NCBI GenBank assembly: GCA_020629285.1
Contig: JAHDDP010000026.1
Span: 1 to 44,986 of the forward strand
DNA length: 44,986 bases
Source: Maribacter sp.
GTDB taxonomy: Bacteria; Bacteroidota; Bacteroidia; Flavobacteriales; Flavobacteriaceae
Direction of reading: 5' to 3'
The notes under the pieces: model-generated
What the model was told of the DNA's origin: nothing
What the model saw: only the letters and a program-made list of their open reading frames with translations
Database searches by the model: none
Program-made: the position numbers and the translations under genes
Part shown: in pieces, positions 27,713 through 37,305 of the stretch
Layout: every line of letters begins with the position of its first letter
Numbering within the stretch: the stretch's first letter is position 1

Positions 27713-27876
27713 AAGCCAAAATTACATTGTAAGAAAATTACCGGTTTTTGTTGCCAACAAAACCGTTTAATGGTCAAAATACTGTTTAAGCGCTTTAACA
27801 ACTACCCTCATAAGTTCTTACTTCTGGGTTATCAACAGAAAGAAGTAACTTTATACCACAAAAAGGCATTGATCAT

Positions 27877-28035
27877 ATGAAAGAAATAATACCTATTGAA
27901 GAGGGTGATTTTTACTGGTCTGAAAACGGCTTTAGGGTATTCACCAAACAATATCACCTTAAACGAGGGTATTGCTGCGAAAGTGGTTGCCGACATTGCC
28001 CGTATGGCTATGATCCTAAAACGAATACGCGATAA
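27877..28035 (+). CDS. DUF5522-type Cys-rich small protein
   Basis: This 52-residue protein begins at ATG 27877 (MKEIIPIEEGDFYWSENG, then FRVFTKQYHLKRGYCC) and continues ESGCRHCPYGYDPKTNTR. The block 'FTxxYHLKRGYCCxSGCRHCPYG' is the hallmark of the DUF5522 family, small proteins with four closely spaced cysteines (CC-x3-C-x2-C) that probably bind zinc or an iron-sulfur cluster. There is no signal peptide, so it is cytoplasmic. In some other bacteria I recall this motif as part of larger proteins. It has no close operon partner here; the DUF4136 gene follows after 73 bases. Confidence 0.85.
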   Translation: MKEIIPIEEGDFYWSENGFRVFTKQYHLKRGYCCESGCRHCPYGYDPKTNTR

Positions 28036-28108
28036 ATTTTAACATAGCTCGGCATGATATTTGCAAATGTTTTGTTAGAAAAAATAAGTACTTAAAATAT
28101 ATAACGTT

Positions 28109-28678
28109 ATGAAAAGCATCAAATTACTCGGTTTACCTCTACTCCTTTTAGTTTTTATAACTTCTTGCTCATCGGTCAGCGTACTTTCCGATTATGATCA
28201 AAAAGTGGATTTTAATGTTTATAAATCTTACGCCTTTTACAAAACAGGCATAGATAAAGCCCAGATATCAGATTTGGATAAAAAACGTATTCTACGAGCT
28301 ATTGAAACCGAAATGAGCTCTAGAGGCTTTGTAAAGTCTGAAACACCAGATATTTTAGTTAGTATTTTCACTAAAGAACAAGAAAGAGTCGATGTTTACA
28401 ATAACAACTATGGCTGGGGCGGCGCCTGGGGATGGGGTTATAACCCATGGGCATGGGGACCTGGTTTTGGCTGGGGAGGAACTAGTGTTAGCGCAAGCAC
28501 GCAAGGATCTCTTTACATTGACCTTATCGATAATAAAACCAGCGAATTGGTTTGGCAAGGCAAAGGTGTAGGTACACTTTCAAACACTAAAAACATCGCT
28601 AAAAAAGAAGAACGTATTAGAGAATTCGTTTCTCAAATTTTAGAGCAATACCCACCTAATGCGGTTGCTGCGAAATAA
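28109..28678 (+). CDS. DUF4136-domain lipoprotein
   Basis: This 189-residue envelope lipoprotein has a signal peptide ending ITSC (Cys20). DUF4136 begins with DYDQKVDFNVYKSYAFYK and continues with KKRILRAIETEMSSRGF, PDILVSIFTKEQE and, after an insert, GSLYIDLIDNKTSELVWQGKG. The insert at about 97-125 is very rich in Gly and Trp (nine Trp), as seen in several flavobacterial members. The function of the family is not known. The gene is followed by a strong hairpin terminator and is convergent with the Lrp/AsnC gene. Confidence 0.9.
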   Translation: MKSIKLLGLPLLLLVFITSCSSVSVLSDYDQKVDFNVYKSYAFYKTGIDKAQISDLDKKRILRAIETEMSSRGFVKSETPDILVSIFTKEQERVDVYNNNYGWGGAWGWGYNPWAWGPGFGWGGTSVSASTQGSLYIDLIDNKTSELVWQGKGVGTLSNTKNIAKKEERIREFVSQILEQYPPNAVAAK

Positions 28679-28698
28679 TAAAAGAACAACTTTAAACG

Positions 28699-28736
28699 AG
28701 GGCTTGTAGATAAAATCATCTGCAAGCCCTTTTTAT
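28699..28736 (+). terminator. Terminator after the DUF4136 gene
   Basis: A 13-bp stem with one G-U pair (28699-28711 with 28718-28730) has a 6-base loop and is followed by T5ATTT. It ends directly before the stop of the convergent Lrp/AsnC gene. Confidence 0.85.
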
Positions 28737-29204
28737 TTATAGCAAAGGAAAATGGGTATCGTTTTTAACTTCATTCAAAACGAAGGCACTTTTAACATTA
28801 CCTACACTTGGTAGAGATGCAATTTTAAATTTCGCAAAATTATAATAAGCATCTAGATTTTTAACAACTACTTTTAAGTGGAAATCAAATTCCCCGCCTA
28901 CCACAAAGCACTCTACCACCTCTGGATATTTCATGACCTGTTCAAAGAAATCATCCATCATGGCTCCTTTTTGGGCTTCTAATGAAACAAAACTGAAAAC
29001 CGTAATACTTTCTTCAATTTTATCTTTGTCTAAAATGGCTACATAGTTTTTGATATACCCTTCTTGCTCCAACCTTTTAATACGTTCATAAACCGGAGTT
29101 TTGGTAAGTCCCAATTGTTCTGCAATAGATTTAGCAACCGTCTTAGCATCTTTCTGTAAAATTTTTAAGATCCCCCTATCTATATCATCTAATTTTTCTG
29201 TCAT
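28737..29204 (-). CDS. Lrp/AsnC-family transcriptional regulator
   Basis: The 155 residues carry an N-terminal winged helix-turn-helix (LDDIDRGILKILQKDAKT, then LGLTKTPVYERIKRLEQEGYI) and a C-terminal RAM/AsnC ligand-binding domain (about 70-150, VVGGEFDFHLKVVVKN). The ATG at 29204 gives the usual family start; a GTG at 29237 would add 11 residues. It is divergent from the aromatic amino acid hydroxylase gene across a 169-base AT-rich gap, an arrangement that often means the regulator controls its neighbour. By inference its ligand may be phenylalanine or another amino acid. I saw no full -7 box in this gap on either strand. Confidence 0.93.
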   Translation of the reverse strand: MTEKLDDIDRGILKILQKDAKTVAKSIAEQLGLTKTPVYERIKRLEQEGYIKNYVAILDKDKIEESITVFSFVSLEAQKGAMMDDFFEQVMKYPEVVECFVVGGEFDFHLKVVVKNLDAYYNFAKFKIASLPSVGNVKSAFVLNEVKNDTHFPLL

Positions 29205-29373
29205 TACTTTTTCCTGTTTTATTATTGTTATCCGCACTTAAAAAGATCTTATTCCTTTTTAATCTATAATTAAAAGTATTATTTCCTAATTTAAACAATA
29301 TTAACAATTAATTAGTCTTTAAATCATATATTTAAAAGAAACAATGTGAATCTAGCGTAAAAAAATTAAGGGC

Positions 29374-31131
29374 ATGAGTACTTCCGAATATGAAAGCAAT
29401 CCTATTTTAGATAAGCTTCCTAAGCATTTAAGACAATACATTAAACCTCAAAATTATGAGGACTATACGCCTATCAATCAAGCTGTGTGGCGTTATGTGA
29501 TGCGAAAGAATGTAGATTACCTAAGTAAGGTTGCACATAAATCTTATTCTGAAGGATTACGAAAAACAGGTATTTCAATTGACAATATCCCAAACATGTA
29601 CGGCATGAACCGTATTCTTAAGGATTTAGGCTGGGCTGCTGTTGCCGTAGACGGATTTATACCACCTGCTGCATTTATGGAATTTCAAGCATACAACGTA
29701 CTGGTAATTGCGTCAGACATTCGACAGTTAGAAAACATCGCCTACACTCCCGCTCCAGATATTATTCATGAAGGTGCCGGTCACGCCCCTATAATTGCCA
29801 ACCCAGAATATGCAGCTTATTTAAGACGTTTTGGTGAAATAGGATGCAAGGCTATATCTAGTGCTAAAGATTTTCAACTTTATGAAGCTGTTCGTCATTT
29901 ATCAATTATTAAAGAGGCTAAGGGCACTCCCGAAGAGGATATTGAAAAGGCAGAAAAGCATATTGAATTTCTTCAAGAGAATATGGGCGAACCCAGCGAA
30001 ATGGCGCTTATTAGAAATTTACATTGGTGGACCGTTGAATACGGACTTATAGGCACTTTAGAAGACCCAAAGATTTATGGAGCCGGATTGTTATCATCTA
30101 TTGGCGAAAGTCAGTGGTGTATGACCGACAAAGTCAAAAAACTGCCTTACTCTATAGAAGCGGCTAAAACATCTTTTGATATCACCAAAAAGCAACCGCA
30201 ACTATTCGTCACTCCCGATTTTGCATTTTTAAGTCAGGTGTTAGAAGATTTTGCCAATACCATGGCGTTACGAAAAGGCGGACTCTCAGGTTTACAGAAA
30301 CTTATAGACTCTAAAGAATTAGGCACAATTGAACTAAGTACTGGCTTACAAGTATCTGGTAATTTTGAATCTTTGATTTCTCATGATGGCAAACCTATTT
30401 ACTTTCAAACGAAGGGTAAATCTGCGTTGTCATACCGAGAAAAAGAATTGGTGGGGCAAGATATAAACCAACATGAAACCGGTTTTGGCTCTCCTATTGG
30501 TAGACTTAAAGGAATCAATATTCCTATTGAAGATATGAGTCCGCGTGATCTAAAAGCCTATAAAATCTATGAAGGGGAAATTGTTTCATTAGATTTTGTT
30601 GGTGGTATAAATGTTACCGGTAAAATCATAACCGGTACTCGTAATCTTCTAGGACGTATAATATTAATCACTTTCGAGAATTGTAAAGTGACACATAAAG
30701 GTATTACACTTTTCGAATCTAACGAAGAATTGTACAACATGGCAATTGGTGAAGAAATTGTTTCCGCCTATCATGGTCCTGCAGATTTAAAAAGTTTTGA
30801 CCTTTTAGACCATTCGTTAAGTACCGGCAGCCAAAATAAGGAAAACGTAGGTTTAAGCGAACTGGAATCTTACTATAAATTAATTCGTGATTTTAGAGAA
30901 GGCAACAACACCATTATCTCTAGAACAAAGGTTTTTGAAGTAATACAAGAAAAATACCCGAAAGATTGGTTATTGCCTATTGAAATTTATGAATTGGCAA
31001 TTTTAAGTAATGAAAAAATACTACCGGAGAAAATAAAGGCACATCTTGAAAATATTAAGCAAGATCAACCTAACCTTGGACAATTAATTGATGACGGATT
31101 AGAATTGGCAGCTATAAAATCTAAGGTTTAA
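29374..31131 (+). CDS. Phenylalanine 4-monooxygenase-like aromatic amino acid hydroxylase, long form
   Basis: This iron- and pterin-dependent enzyme converts phenylalanine to tyrosine. The iron site is visible: PDIIHEGAGHAPI gives His132 and His137, and HWWTVEYGL gives Glu222, the 2-His-1-carboxylate triad of the family. The catalytic domain covers about 1-320. The protein is 585 residues, twice the common bacterial length of 260-300; the extra C-terminal half (about 330-585) includes GTIELSTGLQVSGNFESLI and DMSPRDLKAYKIYEGEIVSLDFVGGI and does not look like the N-terminal ACT domain of animal enzymes. Long forms are, to my knowledge, typical of Bacteroidota. It ends convergent to, and overlapping by 11 bases, the DUF4230 gene. 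Confidence 0.92.
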   Translation: MSTSEYESNPILDKLPKHLRQYIKPQNYEDYTPINQAVWRYVMRKNVDYLSKVAHKSYSEGLRKTGISIDNIPNMYGMNRILKDLGWAAVAVDGFIPPAAFMEFQAYNVLVIASDIRQLENIAYTPAPDIIHEGAGHAPIIANPEYAAYLRRFGEIGCKAISSAKDFQLYEAVRHLSIIKEAKGTPEEDIEKAEKHIEFLQENMGEPSEMALIRNLHWWTVEYGLIGTLEDPKIYGAGLLSSIGESQWCMTDKVKKLPYSIEAAKTSFDITKKQPQLFVTPDFAFLSQVLEDFANTMALRKGGLSGLQKLIDSKELGTIELSTGLQVSGNFESLISHDGKPIYFQTKGKSALSYREKELVGQDINQHETGFGSPIGRLKGINIPIEDMSPRDLKAYKIYEGEIVSLDFVGGINVTGKIITGTRNLLGRIILITFENCKVTHKGITLFESNEELYNMAIGEEIVSAYHGPADLKSFDLLDHSLSTGSQNKENVGLSELESYYKLIRDFREGNNTIISRTKVFEVIQEKYPKDWLLPIEIYELAILSNEKILPEKIKAHLENIKQDQPNLGQLIDDGLELAAIKSKV

Positions 31132-31735
31132 TAACTTGCAAACTTTCTAAAGATTCAATGGTCTGTTCTTGATACGTTAATCGCCACCCCATTGAATTAG
31201 TAAGAATATAGAATTTTTGCAATTCGCTAATCAGCCTGTTTTCTGCATTGGTACGCAATGCTGAAGCTTCTACCTTTTTCATTAAAGAAGCATTTACTGT
31301 TTTCTTTATTTTATTATAGTCGGCAGCATCAAATTGGTTCAAGTAATCTGCGGTGACATCATAATATTCAAAATCAGGATTCAGGTTAATTTCTGCTTCC
31401 GGTATGCTTTTGATCTTCACCGTTTTGGTTGCCTCGTCAATTTCAAAATCAATCTTACTTAAATCATAGGCGACGGTTACATCTGCATTTACTACTACTA
31501 ACGCTTTTTTCTCTGCTCTCAACAACGGACCAAAAAGTTCTTTTGAGTCTTTATAATTATAAACCTCTGCAAAATGACCCTCTGTTACCACTAATTTAGA
31601 AACATTGGTTATTTCTTGCTGAATGAGCATAGAATTTTCCTCTAGAATAGATTTATCTTCTTTACTGTCATTACAAGAACGAACAATAAAAACCAATGCC
31701 AAGGTTATTATAACGCCAGCTATAAATTTCTTCAT
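31121..31735 (-). CDS. DUF4230-domain protein
   Basis: The 204 residues begin with a hydrophobic membrane anchor (AGVIITLALVFIVRSC); Cys21 could make it a lipoprotein, but the lipobox (VRSC) is weak. The rest matches DUF4230: ITNVSKLVVTEGHFAEVYNYKDS, then LVVVNADVTVAYDLSKIDFEID and a C-terminal helical part with NAENRLISELQKFYILTNSMGW. The function of the family is unknown. Its ATG overlaps the stop of the GSCFA gene by four bases (31732-31735), so it is translated as the last gene of the TPR-GSCFA-DUF4230 operon. Confidence 0.87.
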   Translation of the reverse strand: MKKFIAGVIITLALVFIVRSCNDSKEDKSILEENSMLIQQEITNVSKLVVTEGHFAEVYNYKDSKELFGPLLRAEKKALVVVNADVTVAYDLSKIDFEIDEATKTVKIKSIPEAEINLNPDFEYYDVTADYLNQFDAADYNKIKKTVNASLMKKVEASALRTNAENRLISELQKFYILTNSMGWRLTYQEQTIESLESLQVIKP

Positions 31736-32688
31736 GATTTTAATGTGTTAAATTCCATAAACGGATAGTCTTTCTGTATGCGAAACATTTTTTTGCTTAG
31801 TGATGTCAAAAACTTTTGATGTGCCTCACCTACAGGATTAAAAGGTCGATGCTTTAAACCGCGCTGAATTTCATCAACGTTTTTCATGACCCTCGTCGTA
31901 CCATCATCAATCCATACTTCGCAAAACTTCTCCCATATATAATCTATTGCCACTTCGTTAGGGTGAATCATATCCTTAGCATAAAAACGATAATCTCGAA
32001 GTTCATCCATCATAATTTCATAACTAGGAAAATAAGAAATACCCTCATTCAGCACCTTATGTACTGCAGAAATTAAATGCGATTTGCTTAATTGATTTTC
32101 TACGAAGCCGTCTTTTAAATGCCTAACAGGCGATACCGTAAATATAAATTGTGCAGTTGGGTTTATTGAACGCACCATTTCAATAATACGTTCTAAACTC
32201 TCTTTAACATCATCAACATTCAACAACTCTTTTGTAAAATTTGCCTGAGGTACTTTATGACAATTGGCAACAACTTTTTCACTCGCATTATTACGATACA
32301 CCCAAGCAGTGCCTAAAGTGATAATAATGTGACTTGCTTTTTTTAGTTGCGCAGTAGTGCTTTGTACTGCTTCATTTAAATCGTCAATAATTTTTTCTTT
32401 GGATGAATTACTAAAACAAGAATGTGCATCGAAACTATGCCATTGCTCATTGGCATGAAACACATCTTTTTCCGTAACCACCTCTTGATGAACTGACTTT
32501 TGAATAAGTTTTTCAATTGCCAAAGGATGAAATAAAATACCAAACGGATTCTGTAATCCCTGAAATTTAAAGTATTCTAGTTTAGCCCCAATATTCTCTG
32601 AAAAACAAGAACCTAGAAGTAACAACCGACTTGAATAGTCAATCGGATTCTTAGATTTCGTTAATGGTATTTGAGTTAACAGATTCAT
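31732..32688 (-). CDS. GSCFA-domain protein
   Basis: The 318 residues contain the namesake motif as LLLGSCFSENIGAKL (about 24-38), then GLQNPFGILFHPLAIEKL, TLGTAWVYR, FTVSPVRHLKDGFVENQLSKSHL and KDMIHPNEVAIDYIWEKF. The GSCFA family is related to SGNH/GDSL hydrolases: the Ser of GSCF and the late MIHPNEVA block sit where the Ser and His of such enzymes lie. No enzymatic activity is established that I know of. There is no signal peptide, so it is cytoplasmic. It overlaps by four bases with both neighbours and is therefore translationally coupled to them. Confidence 0.9.
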   Translation of the reverse strand: MNLLTQIPLTKSKNPIDYSSRLLLLGSCFSENIGAKLEYFKFQGLQNPFGILFHPLAIEKLIQKSVHQEVVTEKDVFHANEQWHSFDAHSCFSNSSKEKIIDDLNEAVQSTTAQLKKASHIIITLGTAWVYRNNASEKVVANCHKVPQANFTKELLNVDDVKESLERIIEMVRSINPTAQFIFTVSPVRHLKDGFVENQLSKSHLISAVHKVLNEGISYFPSYEIMMDELRDYRFYAKDMIHPNEVAIDYIWEKFCEVWIDDGTTRVMKNVDEIQRGLKHRPFNPVGEAHQKFLTSLSKKMFRIQKDYPFMEFNTLKS

Positions 32689-33536
32689 TTAGGTCGCGAA
32701 CTCTCGTTTAACTTATGAAACACTTGATATGGATAAATTTCATAAACTACATTATCCTCATTTATAGTATTTTCTCCATTTTCAAAGGCTTTTTTCTCCC
32801 ATTCAGCACCTTCTTCATTTCCTAACTTGGTCATACTTTTACCCTTAAAATAAAGCGCCTCCGCGAAATTCTTATATACTTTCAAAGACATATCAAAAGA
32901 AGTAATCGCCTCTTGATAATTACCCAATTCAAAATCTGCAATGCCCAAATAATACCAATCTAAATAATGACAGGCTTCTTGCGGAGGATCATTTGGAAAA
33001 TCTTTAAACTGCTGTTCTTTACTAAACAACAAAAACTCTTTGGCTTTTGAGAATTCATTTAATTGAAGGTAGTCTAATCCAATATAAAAATTATAAGTGT
33101 GATCCATTACATAACCATCACCAAACTCTTTTTTGGCTCTCATGAATTCAGAAATCGATCCTATGTAATCTTTTGAGAAAATACATCTCATGAAACCGCT
33201 ATAATCCAAATATTTCTCGGGTGCATATTCAACGGCCTTTTCTAAAAACGGTTCTCCTAATTGATATTTTCTAGATTTGTATAGCCCCATAGCTTTTAAT
33301 TGCCATAGCCAAGCGCTCTCAGGAACAATCGTAAGCGCAGAATCTAAATATTGCTGATACTCCAAAGAATGCATAGGGCTCTGAAAAGATTTCTCTACAT
33401 AATCCCTAACCTGAACAGAATCGTTAGCCGACAAGACTTTTTTCTCTACCTTTTTACCACCTTTTAGTTCTTCTTCTTTTTTATCAGAAAGATTACAAGA
33501 CGCTATAACCAATAATAAAATAACATATCTCTTCAT
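32685..33536 (-). CDS. TPR-repeat lipoprotein
   Basis: The 283 residues start with a short signal peptide and lipobox (LLLVIASC, Cys14). A Lys/Glu-rich linker follows (EEELKGGKKVEKK). From about 75 the sequence forms tetratricopeptide-like helical pairs: SAWLWQLKAMGLYKSRKY, DYLQLNEFSKAKEFLLFSK, then the clear TPR YYLGIADFELGNYQEAITSF and ALYFKGKSMTKLGNEEGAEW. Such proteins usually bind partners in the envelope. It is the first gene of the three-gene unit with GSCFA and DUF4230 and starts 70 bases downstream of alaS on the same strand. Confidence 0.85.
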   Translation of the reverse strand: MKRYVILLLVIASCNLSDKKEEELKGGKKVEKKVLSANDSVQVRDYVEKSFQSPMHSLEYQQYLDSALTIVPESAWLWQLKAMGLYKSRKYQLGEPFLEKAVEYAPEKYLDYSGFMRCIFSKDYIGSISEFMRAKKEFGDGYVMDHTYNFYIGLDYLQLNEFSKAKEFLLFSKEQQFKDFPNDPPQEACHYLDWYYLGIADFELGNYQEAITSFDMSLKVYKNFAEALYFKGKSMTKLGNEEGAEWEKKAFENGENTINEDNVVYEIYPYQVFHKLNESSRPK

Positions 33537-33606
33537 AAATTATAGTGTTGCAAGAATCCATACCTGATTAAAAACGGAGCATCATCAAAACGCTGGTAAG
33601 ATAACC

Positions 33607-36222
33607 TTACCCTAAGTAACTTTTAGCCTGCGCCAAAGCATCGGCTATACCACCAGGGTTTTTACCTCCCGCAGTTGCAAAGAAAGGCTGACCGCCACCA
33701 CCACCTTGAATATACTTGCCAAGCTCACGAACAATGGTTCCAGCATTCAGATTCTTAGAAGCAACCAATTCTTTAGATATATAACAAGACAATAAAGCTT
33801 TACCATTTTGCTCCGTACCAAAAAGTAAAAATAAATTATCCTTATTACTTCCTATTTCAAAGCTTAAGTCCTTTATACCGGCAGCATCCAAGTCAATTTT
33901 CTTTGCTAGAAATTGAACTCCGTTTAACTCTTCAAGCTCAGAAAGCAGATCACCTTTTAAGTTTTTCGCTTTGTCTTTCAATAACTCGGCTACCTGCTTT
34001 TTAAGACTACTGTTCTCTTCTTGAAGACTAGAAACCGACTTCACTGGGTCTTGTGTATTGCCCAAAACCCCTTTTATTTCGGTCAATAATTTATCGTTAT
34101 CTACATGTAAATCCTTCACCGCATCACCTGTAATTGCTTCAATTCTTCTTATTCCTGCAGCAACTGCCCCTTCTGACTTTATTTTAAACTGCCAGATATC
34201 CGCCGTGTTTTTCACATGCGTACCACCACATAATTCTATAGACTGACCAAAACGAATTGTTCTAACGGCGTCTCCATATTTTTCTCCAAACAATGCCATT
34301 GCACCATCTGCAATTGCAGCTTTCATTGGTACATTTCTTTCTTCTTGAAGTTGTAAATGTCCGTCTATACGAGCATTCACAAAATTCTCCACTTCCTGTA
34401 ATTCTTCTGGCGTCATTTTAGAAAAATGTGAAAAATCGAATCGTAAATATTTAGAATGTACAGAAGATCCTTTTTGTTCTACGTGTTTTCCTAAAATTTC
34501 GCGTAAAGCCTGATGCAACAAATGCGTTGCCGTATGGTTTGCCTCTGTTCTATTACGCTGCTTTTTATCAACTACTGCTTTAAAACTCTCACCTAAATGC
34601 TTTGGCAGGTTTTTTGCAAAATGTATGATTTCATTATTCTCTTTTTTGGTATCCGTAATATACACTACATCTCCATGAGTATCCTCTAAATATCCTTTAT
34701 CACCAACTTGACCACCACCTTCTGCGTAAAATGGAGTTAGATTAAACACCAACTGAAACTGAGTACCGTCTTTTTTTGAAACTACTTTACGGTATTTTGT
34801 AATTTTCACTTCAACATCTAGCATATCATAACCAACGAACTCCTGTTCGTTATCGTCCTGTAAAACTTCCCAATCTTCTTTAGATATTGTTGATGCGGAT
34901 TTTGATCTATTCTTCTGCTTTTGCATAGCCGCATCGAACCCCGCTTCATCTAATTGATATCCTTTTTCACTTAGAATTAGAGCAGTTAAATCTATAGGAA
35001 ACCCAAATGTATCATACAATTCAAAAGCTTTACCGCCATCAACTGTTTTGCCTTTGGTATTCTTGATTATAGTATCTAACAGCAATAATCCCTGATCAAG
35101 GGTTTTTAAGAAAGAGTGCTCTTCTTCTTTAATTACGTTTTCAATCAGTTGCTTTTGTTCTTTCAATTCGGGGTATGCATCACCCAAAGATTTGATAAGT
35201 ACATTTACCAAACGAAACATAAAAGGCTCTTTGATATCTAAAAATGTGAATCCGTACCTTACTGCCCTTCTTAATATTCTTCTTATTACATAACCTGCAC
35301 CAGTATTGCTTGGTAACTGACCATCTGCAATTGAAAACGCCACAGCCCTTATATGATCACTAATTACGCGAATGGCTATATCAATTTCTTCATTTTTACC
35401 GTAATCAGAATCTGTAATCGTTTCTATTTCTCTAATTAACGGAGTAAAAATATCGGTGTCGTAATTACTTTGAACTCCCTGTAACACCATACAAAGACGC
35501 TCAAAACCCATACCCGTATCTACATGTTTCGCCGGTAAGTTTTCTAAAGAGCCATCTGCCTTACGGTTGTATTGCATAAATACCAGATTCCAAATCTCCA
35601 CTACCTGCGGATGGTCTTGGTTGACCAAGCTTGCTCCAGAAACTTTAGCCTTTTCTTCTTTTGAACGAATATCTACATGAATTTCAGAACATGGTCCACA
35701 AGGACCTTGATCGCCCATTTCCCAAAAATTATCCTTCTTGTTGCCCATGATAATTCTATCTTCAGGCACAATACCTTTCCAAAGATCAAAAGCTTCAGTA
35801 TCCAATTTTAATTGGTCAGCATCATCACTTCCTTCAAAAACCGACACATACAAACTGTCCTTATCAATTTTAAGAACTTCCGTCAATAACTCCCAAGCCC
35901 AGGTAATAGCTTCTTCCTTAAAATAATCGCCAAAACTCCAATTACCCAACATCTCAAACATCGTATGGTGGTAAGTATCTTTACCTACCTCCTCTAAATC
36001 ATTATGTTTACCACTTACACGTAAACATTTTTGGGTATCTACCACTCTAGAACTTTTTGGCTGATTTATACCTAAAAAGTATTCTTTAAACTGATTCATA
36101 CCCGCATTTGTAAAAAGCAAGGTTGGGTCATCTTTTATGACCATAGGTGCAGAAGGCACTATTTTGTGTTCTTTACCTTTGAAAAAATTCAGAAATTGAG
36201 TTCTTGTTTCTTTGGAATTCAT
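33607..36222 (-). CDS. alaS: Alanyl-tRNA synthetase
   Basis: It charges tRNA-Ala and hydrolyses mischarged tRNA. At 871 residues it is full length. The order of parts is normal: class II core at 1-450 ([53 protein letters not shown]), then the editing domain with zinc-binding [12 protein letters not shown] and [11 protein letters not shown], a coiled-coil (about 705-740, [17 protein letters not shown]) and the C-Ala domain ending [19 protein letters not shown]. It is divergent from the M23 peptidase gene. A small inverted repeat (33595-33611) overlaps its stop codon, but without a T run. Confidence 0.97.
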   Translation of the reverse strand: MNSKETRTQFLNFFKGKEHKIVPSAPMVIKDDPTLLFTNAGMNQFKEYFLGINQPKSSRVVDTQKCLRVSGKHNDLEEVGKDTYHHTMFEMLGNWSFGDYFKEEAITWAWELLTEVLKIDKDSLYVSVFEGSDDADQLKLDTEAFDLWKGIVPEDRIIMGNKKDNFWEMGDQGPCGPCSEIHVDIRSKEEKAKVSGASLVNQDHPQVVEIWNLVFMQYNRKADGSLENLPAKHVDTGMGFERLCMVLQGVQSNYDTDIFTPLIREIETITDSDYGKNEEIDIAIRVISDHIRAVAFSIADGQLPSNTGAGYVIRRILRRAVRYGFTFLDIKEPFMFRLVNVLIKSLGDAYPELKEQKQLIENVIKEEEHSFLKTLDQGLLLLDTIIKNTKGKTVDGGKAFELYDTFGFPIDLTALILSEKGYQLDEAGFDAAMQKQKNRSKSASTISKEDWEVLQDDNEQEFVGYDMLDVEVKITKYRKVVSKKDGTQFQLVFNLTPFYAEGGGQVGDKGYLEDTHGDVVYITDTKKENNEIIHFAKNLPKHLGESFKAVVDKKQRNRTEANHTATHLLHQALREILGKHVEQKGSSVHSKYLRFDFSHFSKMTPEELQEVENFVNARIDGHLQLQEERNVPMKAAIADGAMALFGEKYGDAVRTIRFGQSIELCGGTHVKNTADIWQFKIKSEGAVAAGIRRIEAITGDAVKDLHVDNDKLLTEIKGVLGNTQDPVKSVSSLQEENSSLKKQVAELLKDKAKNLKGDLLSELEELNGVQFLAKKIDLDAAGIKDLSFEIGSNKDNLFLLFGTEQNGKALLSCYISKELVASKNLNAGTIVRELGKYIQGGGGGQPFFATAGGKNPGGIADALAQAKSYLG

Positions 36223-36272
36223 CTAAAATGCTAAGCTTTTACAAATTTTAACGGTTTCTATAAAACTATCTT

Positions 36273-36280
36273 TATATTTG
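36273..36280 (+). promoter_or_regulatory. -7 promoter box of the M23-MerR-LemA-TPM operon
   Basis: TATATTTG is a perfect TAnnTTTG match, 47 bases before the M23 peptidase ATG at 36328. A TTG at the usual distance is not present. Confidence 0.5.
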
Positions 36281-36327
36281 TTTGTTCCCTAATAATTGAA
36301 AAAACAAAAATAGGATAAATAACATTC

Positions 36328-37305
36328 ATGTCTAAGGTAAAATACTATTACGACCCAGACACGCTGTCGTACCGTAAAATAGAACCCGAAAAATCTAAAC
36401 GTTATAGAAATATAGCCTTCTTTATTTTGGGCTCATGCCTTTTTGGGTTTTTAGCGTTAATTCTTCTGCTTAACACCAACTTAGTCAATACACCAAGGGA
36501 ACTTTCTTTATCTCGTGAAGTCAAAAATTACGAACTGCAATACGAGCTCTTGAATAAGAAAATGGAACAAATTGAAGAGGTTCTAGGGAACATAGAAGAT
36601 AGAGACAACAATATTTACCGCTTATATTTTGAAGCCAACCCTATACCAGACGAACAGCGAAAAGCTGGTTTTGGGGGTATTAACCGATACAAATCTTTAG
36701 AAGGTTTCAATAATTCTGAAATGATCGTCTCTACTACAAAGAGACTGGATATCATTAAAAAACAAATGGCCATTCAATCTAAATCATTGGATGAAATTAC
36801 CAAGCTAGCAGAGGAAAAAGAAAAATTATTAATGTCGATACCTGCTATTCAGCCTATCAGCAATGAAGATTTAAAACGTATGGCATCTGGATACGGATGG
36901 AGGTCCGATCCTTTTACCAAGGCCAGAAAAATGCATTACGGCATGGATTTTACCGCTCCAAAAGGTACACCGATTTATGCTGCCGGTGATGGTAAAATTA
37001 CTAGAGCAGACAACAACTCATCTGGATACGGAAAACACATACGCATTGAACATGGATACGGATATTTAAGTCTTTATGCTCACCTAAGCCAATACAATGT
37101 TAAGAAAGGTCAAAAAGTAAAAAGGGGCGACCTAATAGGTTTTGTAGGAAGCACAGGTAGATCAGAGGCACCACACTTACATTACGAAGTATGGAAAGAC
37201 AACGAAAGAATAAACCCTATGAATTTCTATTATGGTAGTTTATCGCCAGAAGAATTCGAAAACATGTTGAAATTCGCTAATCAAGAAAACCAATCATTGG
37301 ATTAA
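36328..37305 (+). CDS. M23-family membrane-anchored peptidoglycan endopeptidase
   Basis: This cleaves peptide cross-links in peptidoglycan, or acts as an LytM-type activator. The 325 residues begin with a cytoplasmic tail of about 28 residues (YYDPDTLSYRKIEPEK), a membrane helix (about 29-49) and a coiled-coil segment (about 55-85 and 130-170). The M23 domain is at about 185-300. The zinc ligands are intact: His203 and Asp207 (MHYGMDFTAP), and His285 within HLHYEVW, with His283 as the catalytic partner, so it should be an active enzyme. The YYYDPDTLSY start is typical of this Bacteroidota type. It overlaps the next gene's ATG by one base (TAATG). Confidence 0.95.
   Translation: MSKVKYYYDPDTLSYRKIEPEKSKRYRNIAFFILGSCLFGFLALILLLNTNLVNTPRELSLSREVKNYELQYELLNKKMEQIEEVLGNIEDRDNNIYRLYFEANPIPDEQRKAGFGGINRYKSLEGFNNSEMIVSTTKRLDIIKKQMAIQSKSLDEITKLAEEKEKLLMSIPAIQPISNEDLKRMASGYGWRSDPFTKARKMHYGMDFTAPKGTPIYAAGDGKITRADNNSSGYGKHIRIEHGYGYLSLYAHLSQYNVKKGQKVKRGDLIGFVGSTGRSEAPHLHYEVWKDNERINPMNFYYGSLSPEEFENMLKFANQENQSLD

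Noticed and set aside
27826-27836. DnaA-box-like TTATCAACA
   Set aside because: It is a single copy with a mismatch, with no cluster of boxes and no dnaA/dnaN genes nearby, so an origin is not supported.
27771-27845. Short plus-strand frame after ATG near 27771
   Set aside because: It has only about 24 codons, ends before the DUF5522 gene and shows no recognisable pattern.
33595-33611. Small inverted repeat as the alaS terminator
   Set aside because: The stem is only 6 bp, it overlaps the stop codon and no T run follows on the minus strand.
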